Made by a program: the position numbers and the translations under genes
The notes under the pieces: generated by a model
Told to the model about the DNA's origin: nothing
The model's database searches: none
The model's input: the letters and a program-made list of their open reading frames with translations, nothing else
Shown here: piece after piece, positions 1 to 5,645 of the stretch
Layout of the letters: the number at the start of each line of letters is the position of its first letter
How positions within the stretch are numbered: position 1 is the stretch's first letter
DNA from: Clostridia bacterium
Lineage (GTDB): Bacteria > Bacillota_A > Clostridia > Oscillospirales > Acutalibacteraceae
Direction of reading: 5' to 3'
Length of the DNA: 6,055 bases
Assembly (NCBI GenBank): GCA_017423885.1
Contig: JAFPCJ010000140.1
Coordinates: 1-6,055 of the forward strand

Positions 1-21
1 ATGGTAAAGTAATAACAATTT

Positions 22-56
22 CTCCCGATCGCATTTGCGGTCGGGAGTTTGTTTTT
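22..56 (+). terminator. Rho-independent terminator of the gene upstream of the window
   Basis: CTCCCGATCGC (from 22) pairs with GCGGTCGGGAG (ending at 47), giving about 11 base pairs with one G-U and a tiny AT-rich loop. It is followed by a T-rich tract (TTTGTTTTTA, 48-57). It points rightwards, so a + strand gene should end just before it. Stop codons at 5-7 and 10-12 (TAA in two frames) are both candidates for that gene's end, and too little is present to choose between them or identify it. Confidence 0.88.
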
Positions 57-81
57 ATAAATTCTTTTTCAAATGTTGGCA

Positions 82-327
82 TGTCTTGCGAGGAGCTTAA
101 AAGGACAATCCGGAGGCTTGTCCCTACGGCAATGACAAGGTCGGGCGATGATATCGCGTTTTGCTCAAAAGCGGCAACGATTGCGTCCCGAGGCACTCGG
201 GCGGATTGTCCCTACGGCAATGACAAGGTCGGGCGATGATATTGTGTTTTGCTCAAAAGCGGCAACGTTTGCGTCCCGAGGCACTCAGGCGGATTGCCAC
301 AACCGTTTTTACGGTTTTGCAATGACA
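82..327 (+). repeat. Dispersed repeat block, left copy, bounded by TGTC-TTGCGAGG and GCAATGACA
   Basis: This non-coding block fills most of the gap before the first operon. It begins with TGTCTTGCGAGGAGC (82-96), a one-base-deleted form of the TGTCATTGCGAGGA end seen in the right copy, and ends with GCAATGACA (319-327). Positions 101-137 are the exact reverse complement of 2209-2245. Inside are several small hairpins: GGACAA/TTGTCC (103-108 with 118-123), CCCGAG/CTCGGG with a GCA loop (187-192 with 196-201), and AACCGT/ACGGTT (301-306 with 311-316). It encodes no transposase and looks like a short non-autonomous palindromic element enlarged by a tandem duplication. An open frame runs through it, but it only translates the repeat. 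Confidence 0.82.
118..293 (+). repeat. Tandem duplication, two copies of an 88-bp unit
   Basis: Copy 1 (118-205) and copy 2 (206-293) both begin TTGTCCCTACGGCAATGACA and end GGGCGGA or AGGCGGA. I count four differences in 88 positions: two in the TATCGCG/TATTGTG segment, one in CAACGA/CAACGT, and one in CACTCGGG/CACTCAGG. The last change breaks one pair of the CCCGAG-GCA-CTCGGG hairpin in copy 2. A degenerate third start (TTGCCAC, from 294) follows. High identity suggests a fairly recent slippage or unequal crossover event. Confidence 0.92.
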
Positions 328-383
328 GAAAAATCTTATCAATTCAAAATTCACCTCAACATTTGTTATATAACCTTTTTATA

Positions 384-412
384 TTGACTTTCGGCGGAAA
401 ATGCTTTAAAAT
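384..412 (+). promoter_or_regulatory. Sigma-A type promoter of the nagD-deacetylase operon
   Basis: TTGACT (384-389) and TAAAAT (407-412) are separated by exactly 17 bp, and each hexamer matches five of six consensus positions. Transcription would begin near 419, giving a leader of about 30 nt before the ATG at 450. A perfect 10-bp palindrome, GTTATATAAC (365-374), lies just upstream of the -35 and could be an operator or AT-rich upstream DNA. It is the only good promoter seen between the repeat block and the operon. Confidence 0.8.
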
Positions 413-449
413 CAAAAACAGATAGAATGTCACCTTGGAGGGTAAACAC

Positions 450-1223
450 ATGGAAGAAATATTGAATAAAGCCGGATTTATATGTGATATGGACGGTGTT
501 ATTTATCATGGCAACAAGATACTTGACGGTGTTGCCGAGTTTGTTAACTGGATGATAGATAACGATAAAAAATTTGTTTTCCTTACAAACAGCCCCGAAA
601 GAACTCCGCATGAATTAAGCATGAAGCTTGAGCGTATGGGTCTTAAGGTCTCGGCTGATCATTTTTATACAAGTGCCATGGCAACGGCGGCGTTTCTGCA
701 TAGCCAGAAGCCTGACTGTACCGCTTACGTTATAGGCGAAGCCGGTCTTACGAAGGCGCTTTACGATCAGAAAATATATATGAATGATATCAATCCTGAT
801 TATGTTGTAGTCGGAGAGACCCGCTCGTATAATTTCGAGAAGATAGAAAAGGCAATAGAGCTTGTAAATAAGGGAGCAAAGCTTATCGGCGCAAATCCTG
901 ATATTACAGGACCTACCGAGCGCGGAATCATGCCTGCTACAGGCTCGCTCATTGCACCTATTGAGATAGCAACAGGCAAAAAGGCGTACTTTGTCGGCAA
1001 GCCCAATCCGCTTATGCTTCGTCACGGTCTGCGTAAGCTTAATTGTCATAGTGAGGAGATCGCTTTTATCGGAGACAGAATGGATACCGATATTATAGCG
1101 GGTATAGAGTCCAACGTTGATACGGTGCTTGTGCTTACAGGCGTTACCTCGCTTGCCGATATTGATAAATTCCCATATCGTCCGAAGTATATACTTGACG
1201 GTGTCGGCGATCTTGTAAAATAA
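450..1223 (+). CDS. nagD: NagD-like HAD superfamily (subclass IIA) phosphatase
   Basis: This predicted cytoplasmic 257-residue Mg-dependent phosphatase belongs to the HAD-IIA group (NagD, p-nitrophenyl phosphatase and phosphoglycolate phosphatase relatives). These remove phosphate from nucleotide monophosphates or sugar phosphates, and the exact substrate cannot be read here. All four HAD motifs are visible: DMDGV with nucleophile Asp13 and acid/base Asp15, LTNS (Thr46) as motif II, Lys184 in GKPNP as motif III, and GDRMDTD (Asp209, Asp214) as motif IV. The roughly 130-residue stretch between motifs II and III is the C2-type cap. Length is normal for the family. The ATG at 450 is chosen because GGAGGG (437-442) lies 7 nt upstream. 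An in-frame TTG at 435 overlaps that ribosome binding site and is rejected. It is first in an operon with the deacetylase-like gene 15 bp downstream. The gene symbol reflects family membership and not proven orthology. Confidence 0.9.
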   Translation: MEEILNKAGFICDMDGVIYHGNKILDGVAEFVNWMIDNDKKFVFLTNSPERTPHELSMKLERMGLKVSADHFYTSAMATAAFLHSQKPDCTAYVIGEAGLTKALYDQKIYMNDINPDYVVVGETRSYNFEKIEKAIELVNKGAKLIGANPDITGPTERGIMPATGSLIAPIEIATGKKAYFVGKPNPLMLRHGLRKLNCHSEEIAFIGDRMDTDIIAGIESNVDTVLVLTGVTSLADIDKFPYRPKYILDGVGDLVK

Positions 1224-1238
1224 AAGGAGCCGAGCGTT

Positions 1239-2102
1239 ATGAGATATCGTTTTTTACGCTTTCCCGAGGGGAAATATAAGGCAGTTACTTTAAGCTATGA
1301 CGACGGATGCCGTCCGGATATAAAAATGTCGCAGATCATCAGCCGTTATGGGCTTAAGTGTACTTATAATATAAACAGCGGCTGGTACGGTAAGGATTCC
1401 AATGATTGGCATCTGACACGCAATGAGATCAAGGAGCATCTGCTTGATAAGGGACATGAGATTGCAGTTCACGGCGAGTTTCATAAGGCGCCCGGAATCG
1501 TTCGCACGGCAGACGGTATTCGCGACGTGCTTAACTGCCGTCTTGCGCTTGAAAAGGATTTCGGCATTATTGTGCGCGGAATGGCATATCCCGATTGCGG
1601 TATCACCCGAATGGATAACGGTACCACGTATGAAAAGGTTAAAAATTATCTTACCGAGCTTGATATAACCTATTCAAGAACCTTGGGCGGAGATAACGAT
1701 AGTTTCGATATGCCAAAAGATTGGCATGCATGGATGCCAACGATGCATCATAATAATCCAAATGCATTGGCTTGGGCGGAGAAATTTGTTGGGCTTACTT
1801 GCCCCGAGTACCACGCCGCTCATAGTCCGAAGCTTATGTATATGTGGGGACACAGCTATGAGTTTGACCGCGATAACAGTTGGGATCTGCTCGAAAAGCT
1901 TTGCGAAACGCTCGGCGGCAAGGATGATATCTGGTATGCCACCAACGGAGAGATATACGATTATGTGGCGGCGTACAACGCACTTATCTACAGTGCAGAC
2001 GGCTTGCGTATCTATAATCCTACACTTATGGATGTCTGGTTTGTTTGTGACGGAAAGCCGTACTGCGTTCACTCGGGTGAGACTGTAGTTATTGAGGAAT
2101 AA
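1239..2102 (+). CDS. Polysaccharide deacetylase-like protein (NodB/CE4 fold), cytoplasmic
   Basis: This 287-residue protein has the NodB homology fold of carbohydrate esterase family 4. These metal-dependent enzymes remove acetyl groups from N- or O-acetylated sugars. The motifs appear in order: TLSYDDG with Asp21/Asp22 (motif 1, base and metal ligand), HGEFH with His78 and His82 (motif 2 metal ligands), RGMAYPDCG from Arg113 (motif 3), and WGHSYEF with His205 (late catalytic motif). The last 40 or so residues, with NPT and a PYCVHSGETVVI end, look like a small beta module. It resembles the CE4 subgroup annotated as gellan-lyase-like NodB domains (recalled, not searched). There is no signal peptide or membrane anchor, unlike secreted peptidoglycan deacetylases, so a small intracellular sugar is the likelier substrate. 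AAGGAG (1224-1229) lies 9 nt before the ATG. The gene shares a transcript with the NagD-like phosphatase, and the terminator lies 20 bp after its stop. The substrate is unknown. Confidence 0.87.
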   Translation: MRYRFLRFPEGKYKAVTLSYDDGCRPDIKMSQIISRYGLKCTYNINSGWYGKDSNDWHLTRNEIKEHLLDKGHEIAVHGEFHKAPGIVRTADGIRDVLNCRLALEKDFGIIVRGMAYPDCGITRMDNGTTYEKVKNYLTELDITYSRTLGGDNDSFDMPKDWHAWMPTMHHNNPNALAWAEKFVGLTCPEYHAAHSPKLMYMWGHSYEFDRDNSWDLLEKLCETLGGKDDIWYATNGEIYDYVAAYNALIYSADGLRIYNPTLMDVWFVCDGKPYCVHSGETVVIEE

Positions 2103-2121
2103 AAGGGTTGTAAAAAACATA

Positions 2122-2173
2122 AAAATGCGGAAGAAGTATAAAACCTCTTCCGCATTTTGTTTTGGTTTTGTTT
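2122..2173 (+). terminator. Rho-independent terminator of the nagD-deacetylase operon
   Basis: AAAATGCGGAAGA (2122-2134) pairs perfectly with TCTTCCGCATTTT (2146-2158) around an 11-nt loop. A T-rich tract, broken by G residues, continues to about 2173. The 13-bp stem begins 20 bp after the deacetylase stop codon. The A-run on the left side means it might also act on - strand transcripts that read past 2369. Confidence 0.9.
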
Positions 2174-2208
2174 TAAATGTTAGGGTAGAGTTCAGTAAAA
2201 CAAATCAC

Positions 2209-2309
2209 TGTCATTGCCGTAGGGACAAGCCTCCGGATTGTCCTTTCAAGCGTGGCAATCCGTAAAGAAGATAACGGATTGCTTCGTCACTGCGTTCCTC
2301 GCAATGACA
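2209..2309 (-). repeat. Dispersed repeat, right copy, with 9-bp perfect terminal inverted repeats
   Basis: This 101-bp element starts with TGTCATTGC (2209-2217) and ends with GCAATGACA (2301-2309), which are exact reverse complements. Its first 37 bases are the exact reverse complement of 101-137 in the left block. Internal hairpins are GGACAA/TTGTCC (2223-2228 with 2238-2243) and GCAATCCGT/ACGGATTGC (2255-2263 with 2274-2282, 10-nt loop). Read on the - strand it begins TGTCATTGCGAGGAACGC, like the common genomic repeats of the form TGTCATTGCGAGGAGCG (recalled, not searched). It holds no open frame of note and lies between converging genes. The size and inverted ends fit a MITE- or REP-like element. 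No convincing target-site duplication is seen. Confidence 0.82.
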
Positions 2310-2350
2310 AAGCAACTTTTGTTATGCAACCTTTGTTATTAATAGTTGAT

Positions 2351-2378
2351 GCCGTTTTCAGACGGCTTTTATTTTTTG
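2351..2378. terminator. Small hairpin with T-tract at the 3' end of the yfhO-like gene
   Basis: GCCGTT (2351-2356) pairs with GACGGC (2361-2366) around a TTCA loop, with one G-U pair. The T-rich tract TTTTATTTTTTG (2367-2378) lies on the + strand side and overlaps the last codons and stop of the - strand gene. In the - direction the hairpin is followed only by ATCAACTATT, a weak U-tract. It may end + strand read-through before it becomes antisense to the membrane gene, or act weakly in both directions. Confidence 0.5.
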
Positions 2379-4972
2379 TCCTCAAAAATTGAGGGGTCGA
2401 TTTTAAATCCGCCCTCAAATCCGCTGTCAATATGCGGTATTTCTACGGGATCTTCAAAAATATCGTTTATAGGAATAACATCCTCATCCTGCGCTGTGCG
2501 GGCTGCCATGAAGATCTCGTCCTTGCGCCACATCATTAACAACTCGTCTCCCTCGGGATATTCCGTCTCGTCGGGACGGCTTCTGCGGTATATAAAGCTT
2601 AAAAGCAGATAAAAACCGAAAAGCACCAATGCGCCGCCGCTGATAAAGAGACCTGATATAAGTCCCGGTGTTTTGTAGGTGAACACTATCTCACTGCTTC
2701 CTGCTTCAACAGGTACCGCCATAAAGGCGATATTGACCTTTTCCACTTCGACCTCGCGTCCGTCTACCGTGGCGCTCCAACCTTCATCATAGGGCACCGA
2801 GAAGAATACGAGCGAACGCTTATCGCGGGAAACGGTGGCGGTAAATCCATCCTTGGTGATCTTAAAGCTGTCGGCGGCGGTATCAATAAGCCGTGCGCTG
2901 TCTTCCTCAAGCGTCTCACCGTTCATTGTAAGCGACATATTTCCGATGTCCTCGATATCCTGCTCCCAAAGCTTGTCGATATCGGTCATATAGCTGCCGT
3001 ATTTTTCTATCTGCTCGTCATCAAGAAGTATCGCCTTGAGCATAAGCGCAGAGCGGTATTTTTCGGAATAACCGTCACAGAAATCCTTGTTCATATAATA
3101 ATCGTATGAAAAACCGTAGGGAATATAGTTCTCATTTTCATATATATAATATCCGCCCGAGGTTTTAAGATACTCAAAGCCCTCCATAGCCGCTTCGCCG
3201 CTTTCCTCGTTCACAAATGGGTCACCGTCGCAACGGTTGAGCAGATAACGGACAGATAAAAGCGAACGTAACGCCACATCGTTGGTATCGGGGCGGCTTG
3301 CAACATCGCGCTCTACTCCGATATACTCATAAAATTCCATTATGGATGACGGAACCACCGAATGGAATGCATTGATGCAAGGAAGCTCAAGGTACATTCC
3401 CGTGTTGTCAACTCCGTCAAACACATCTACGCGGTAGTTATCCTCGTCGGGCAACTCGACCTCGCCCTCTATAAGCTGGTCTATCATAACATCCTTGATT
3501 TCATAGGAATGAAGCCGTCCGTTAAATATGAAAACGTTACCGTAAAGAATAGATATCAAGCAAATGCAGACTGCCGATGCGGTAAAGAATTTTTTGCGGT
3601 CGGTCTCAAGCTGCATTATAAGCAGACGCAGTACTATGAGTCCGAGCACGGCAATAGCAACGGTGAGCCAGAAGCGGAATACATACATTCCCGAATCGTC
3701 CTGCGAATAAAGACCGAATATAAGCTTTTCTTCCTCGTTTCGCTGTGGGAAAAGACCGATAGTCAGCGCAAAGCCGAGTGTGATGCCCAAAACCCATTTC
3801 CAAGCAGGACGCCAATCTATGGAAGCATCCTCGGTAAGCATTACGGTGGCAAGACTCATGAGCAGTATAGGCATATAATACCAACGCGCATAGTAGGCGG
3901 TGTTAAAAGCGTAAAAGGCGCTGTTAAGCACAGGTACTAATGCCATAAAGGTGCAAATGCCTATCATTCGCTTGAGCCAGCTTCCCTTGCGGTTCATGAA
4001 AAACGCAAAAACACCCACCATGCTGAATATCGGCATCCAACCGCCCAAGGAAGACCACTTTACATTGGCGCCGGGGAAGAATACGGGGCGCGCAGGTAGG
4101 TCGGGCGGGAAGAAAAAGCACTCTATAACATTAAGATATATCTGCTCCTTGCCGTACATAATGGCGTTCCAGCCAAGCTGCATTTCGGAAATGCGGGAGT
4201 TTCCGAGTATTGCAAGTATAGACGGGTAAAGCAATACCGCCGCTAAAGCAACACCGATAACCGCCTCGAATACAAGTGTTATAAATCTTGCAAAGGTAAC
4301 GCGGATGGCGCGTGAAAACAGACGCACGAAGAAATATATCACACAGAAAACTACCATTCCGAAGAAAAAGAAGTAATTTGATACAGCGCATAATGCTACC
4401 GCGAGAGCAAAGATGCCCCTGCGGTTTTCGGTTATAAGAAGCTCTAATGCGAGCAGTAAAAGCGGAAAGAGAATTATTGCTTCATGGAAATGATTGAAAA
4501 ATACGTTATAGACCGAAAAGCCCGAAAAAGCATAAAGCAGACCGCCTATCTGCGCGGCGTTCGGAGTCTTGGTGAAGCGGCGGATATACAGATATCCCGT
4601 AAGAGCGGCGCAGGCAAATTTAAGGATAAGCAGAGGCCCCATTAAATAAGGGATAAAACTGTTCGGGAAGGGCAGGGTAATCCAGAAGAAAGGACTTCCC
4701 AACAGATAAAAGCTGTATGAGCCGATAAAATTGGCGCCAAGGTCGGTAAGCCAGTTCCATCCCATATTACCCTCGCGTATCGCCTTGTGGCACATCTGAT
4801 AGAAAGGTATCTGCTGAACATTAAAGTCACCGTAAAAGGTAAAATACCCCTCTGCCATTATCATATACGGCACAAAAAACGCCGCCGCGGTAAGTAATGC
4901 CAAAATAAAGGTTGACAGTCGTTTCTCTTTTTTCGGGTTTAAGACTGCACGCTTATTCTCGGTAAAGGTCAT
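2369..4972 (-). CDS. YfhO-family multi-pass membrane protein (GT-C-like glycosyltransferase)
   Basis: This 867-residue integral membrane protein belongs to the YfhO family. In Bacillus subtilis YfhO acts with CsbB and GtcA and is thought to move a lipid-linked sugar onto lipoteichoic acid outside the cell, so a similar envelope role is inferred. A basic N-terminus (7-18) precedes TM1 (about 21-40). The first external loop carries GDFNVQQIPFY with Asp49, in the place where GT-C enzymes keep their catalytic acid. About a dozen further hydrophobic segments run to residue 484. A large extracytoplasmic domain (about 485-770) includes VRYLL (574-578) and the family-typical PYDEGW (727-732) followed by VDGR. 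A last TM (771-794) leads to an acidic cytoplasmic tail (795-867) in which IFED occurs twice (838-841, 862-865). On the - strand, AAGGAG (complement of 4981-4986) lies 8 nt before the ATG. No CsbB or GtcA homologue is nearby, so partner and donor sugar are unknown. Confidence 0.88.
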   Translation of the reverse strand: MTFTENKRAVLNPKKEKRLSTFILALLTAAAFFVPYMIMAEGYFTFYGDFNVQQIPFYQMCHKAIREGNMGWNWLTDLGANFIGSYSFYLLGSPFFWITLPFPNSFIPYLMGPLLILKFACAALTGYLYIRRFTKTPNAAQIGGLLYAFSGFSVYNVFFNHFHEAIILFPLLLLALELLITENRRGIFALAVALCAVSNYFFFFGMVVFCVIYFFVRLFSRAIRVTFARFITLVFEAVIGVALAAVLLYPSILAILGNSRISEMQLGWNAIMYGKEQIYLNVIECFFFPPDLPARPVFFPGANVKWSSLGGWMPIFSMVGVFAFFMNRKGSWLKRMIGICTFMALVPVLNSAFYAFNTAYYARWYYMPILLMSLATVMLTEDASIDWRPAWKWVLGITLGFALTIGLFPQRNEEEKLIFGLYSQDDSGMYVFRFWLTVAIAVLGLIVLRLLIMQLETDRKKFFTASAVCICLISILYGNVFIFNGRLHSYEIKDVMIDQLIEGEVELPDEDNYRVDVFDGVDNTGMYLELPCINAFHSVVPSSIMEFYEYIGVERDVASRPDTNDVALRSLLSVRYLLNRCDGDPFVNEESGEAAMEGFEYLKTSGGYYIYENENYIPYGFSYDYYMNKDFCDGYSEKYRSALMLKAILLDDEQIEKYGSYMTDIDKLWEQDIEDIGNMSLTMNGETLEEDSARLIDTAADSFKITKDGFTATVSRDKRSLVFFSVPYDEGWSATVDGREVEVEKVNIAFMAVPVEAGSSEIVFTYKTPGLISGLFISGGALVLFGFYLLLSFIYRRSRPDETEYPEGDELLMMWRKDEIFMAARTAQDEDVIPINDIFEDPVEIPHIDSGFEGGFKIDPSIFEDKK

Positions 4973-5011
4973 ATAATTATCTCCTTGGAGTGTATTTTTA
5001 AATATAAACTA

Positions 5012-5039
5012 TTGCTATTATAACAAAAAATGTTATAAT
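5012..5039 (+). promoter_or_regulatory. Promoter of the yfbR operon (extended -10)
   Basis: TGTTATAAT (5031-5039) is a perfect extended -10 (TG plus TATAAT at 5034-5039). The weak -35 TTGCTA (5012-5017) lies 16 bp upstream and overlaps the first base of the leftward -10. Transcription should start near 5046, immediately before the AGAGGAG ribosome binding site (5047-5053), so the leader would be only about 16 nt. Confidence 0.7.
5017..5039. repeat. Perfect inverted repeat forming the core of the divergent promoters
   Basis: ATTATAACA (5017-5025) and TGTTATAAT (5031-5039) are exact reverse complements separated by five A residues. Each arm is an extended -10 element facing outwards. The symmetry could be a consequence of two back-to-back promoters, or the repeat could also be a dimeric repressor site; the sequence alone cannot separate these. 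Confidence 0.85.
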
Positions 5040-5045
5040 ATTCAA
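5017..5045 (-). promoter_or_regulatory. Promoter of the yfhO-like gene (extended -10)
   Basis: Read on the - strand, TTGAAT (complement of 5040-5045) is followed after 17 bp by TATAAT (complement of 5017-5022), which is preceded by TG to make an extended -10, TGTTATAAT. Transcription should start near 5010, leaving a leader of about 38 nt. It overlaps the rightward promoter of yfbR, so the two should compete. Confidence 0.7.
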
Positions 5046-5061
5046 TAGAGGAGTGATCGAA

Positions 5062-5643
5062 ATGCAGTATCATTTTTATGCTATGCTGTCTCGGATGAAA
5101 AACATCTACCGTTGGGGACTGATGCGAAACACCAAGACAGAAAATTTAAGTGAGCATAGCCTTGAAGTGGCGCTGATAGCGCATGCACTTGCGATAATTA
5201 AAAACCGTAGATTCGGTGGGAAGTGCGATCCGAATTTTGTGGCAACTGCCGCCCTTTTTCATGACACATCTGAAATAATCACAGGGGATCTGCCTACACC
5301 TATTAAATATTATAACGAGGAAATACGCTCGGCATACAAGCAAATAGAGTCGGTTGCGGATGAACAGCTTCTGTCTCTCTTGCCCGAGGATATGCGGGAG
5401 GACTTCTTGCCGCTGTATTCTCCCGATGATGATACAAGGAAGCTTATAAAGGCGGCGGATAAGCTGTCGGCGCTCATAAAGTGTACCGAGGAGCTCTCGA
5501 TGGGTAACCGCGAGTTTTCAGCGGCTGAAAAGGCTACGCGCCGCGCGATAGACGAGATGGCTTGCGAGGAAGCAAGGGTGTTTTTGGAAGAATTCATTGA
5601 AAGCTTCTCATTGCCGCTCGATGAACAAAAGGGGGATAAATAA
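5062..5643 (+). CDS. yfbR: YfbR-type HD-domain 5'-deoxynucleotidase
   Basis: This 193-residue cytoplasmic metal-dependent phosphohydrolase closely resembles Escherichia coli YfbR (about 199 residues), which dephosphorylates deoxyribonucleoside 5'-monophosphates. The resemblance runs end to end: RWGLMRNTKTENLSEHS near the start, GDLPTP in the middle, and a C-terminal LPLDE. The HD metal ligands are His32, His67-Asp68 and Asp133. Arg17, Glu71 and Asp76 match residues I recall as important for YfbR catalysis and 5'-deoxy selectivity. The ATG at 5062 is chosen because AGAGGAG (5047-5053) ends 8 nt upstream. An in-frame GTG at 5053 overlaps that site and is rejected. It is the first gene after the divergent promoter, with only 2 bp between its stop and the next start, so translation of the pair is probably coupled. 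The likely role is control of deoxynucleotide pools. Confidence 0.93.
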   Translation: MQYHFYAMLSRMKNIYRWGLMRNTKTENLSEHSLEVALIAHALAIIKNRRFGGKCDPNFVATAALFHDTSEIITGDLPTPIKYYNEEIRSAYKQIESVADEQLLSLLPEDMREDFLPLYSPDDDTRKLIKAADKLSALIKCTEELSMGNREFSAAEKATRRAIDEMACEEARVFLEEFIESFSLPLDEQKGDK

Positions 5644-5645
5644 TA

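Noticed and set aside
118..293. CRISPR array
   Set aside because: There are only two adjacent 88-bp units with no unique spacers between short repeats, and no cas gene is nearby.
148..387. 79-residue + strand open frame through the left repeat block
   Set aside because: Its sequence is the translated 88-bp tandem repeat, it has no ribosome binding site, and it runs into the promoter region of the next operon.
435..449. TTG start giving five extra residues on the NagD-like protein
   Set aside because: The codons overlap the GGAGGG ribosome binding site of the ATG at 450.
328..449. Riboswitch or structured leader before the NagD-like gene
   Set aside because: The predicted leader is only about 30 nt and shows no stem-loop or known riboswitch core.
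615..1049. 144-residue - strand open frame
   Set aside because: It is antisense to the NagD-like gene, which shows all four HAD motifs, and resembles no family.
1674..2120. 148-residue - strand open frame
   Set aside because: It is antisense to the deacetylase-like gene and lacks a start signal.
3362..3940. 192-residue + strand open frame
   Set aside because: It is entirely antisense to the YfhO-like gene, has no plausible ribosome binding site or domain, and its composition reflects the opposite strand's codons.
5053..5061. GTG start giving three extra residues on YfbR
   Set aside because: It overlaps the AGAGGAG site, and the ATG at 5062 is ideally spaced and matches the family's start.
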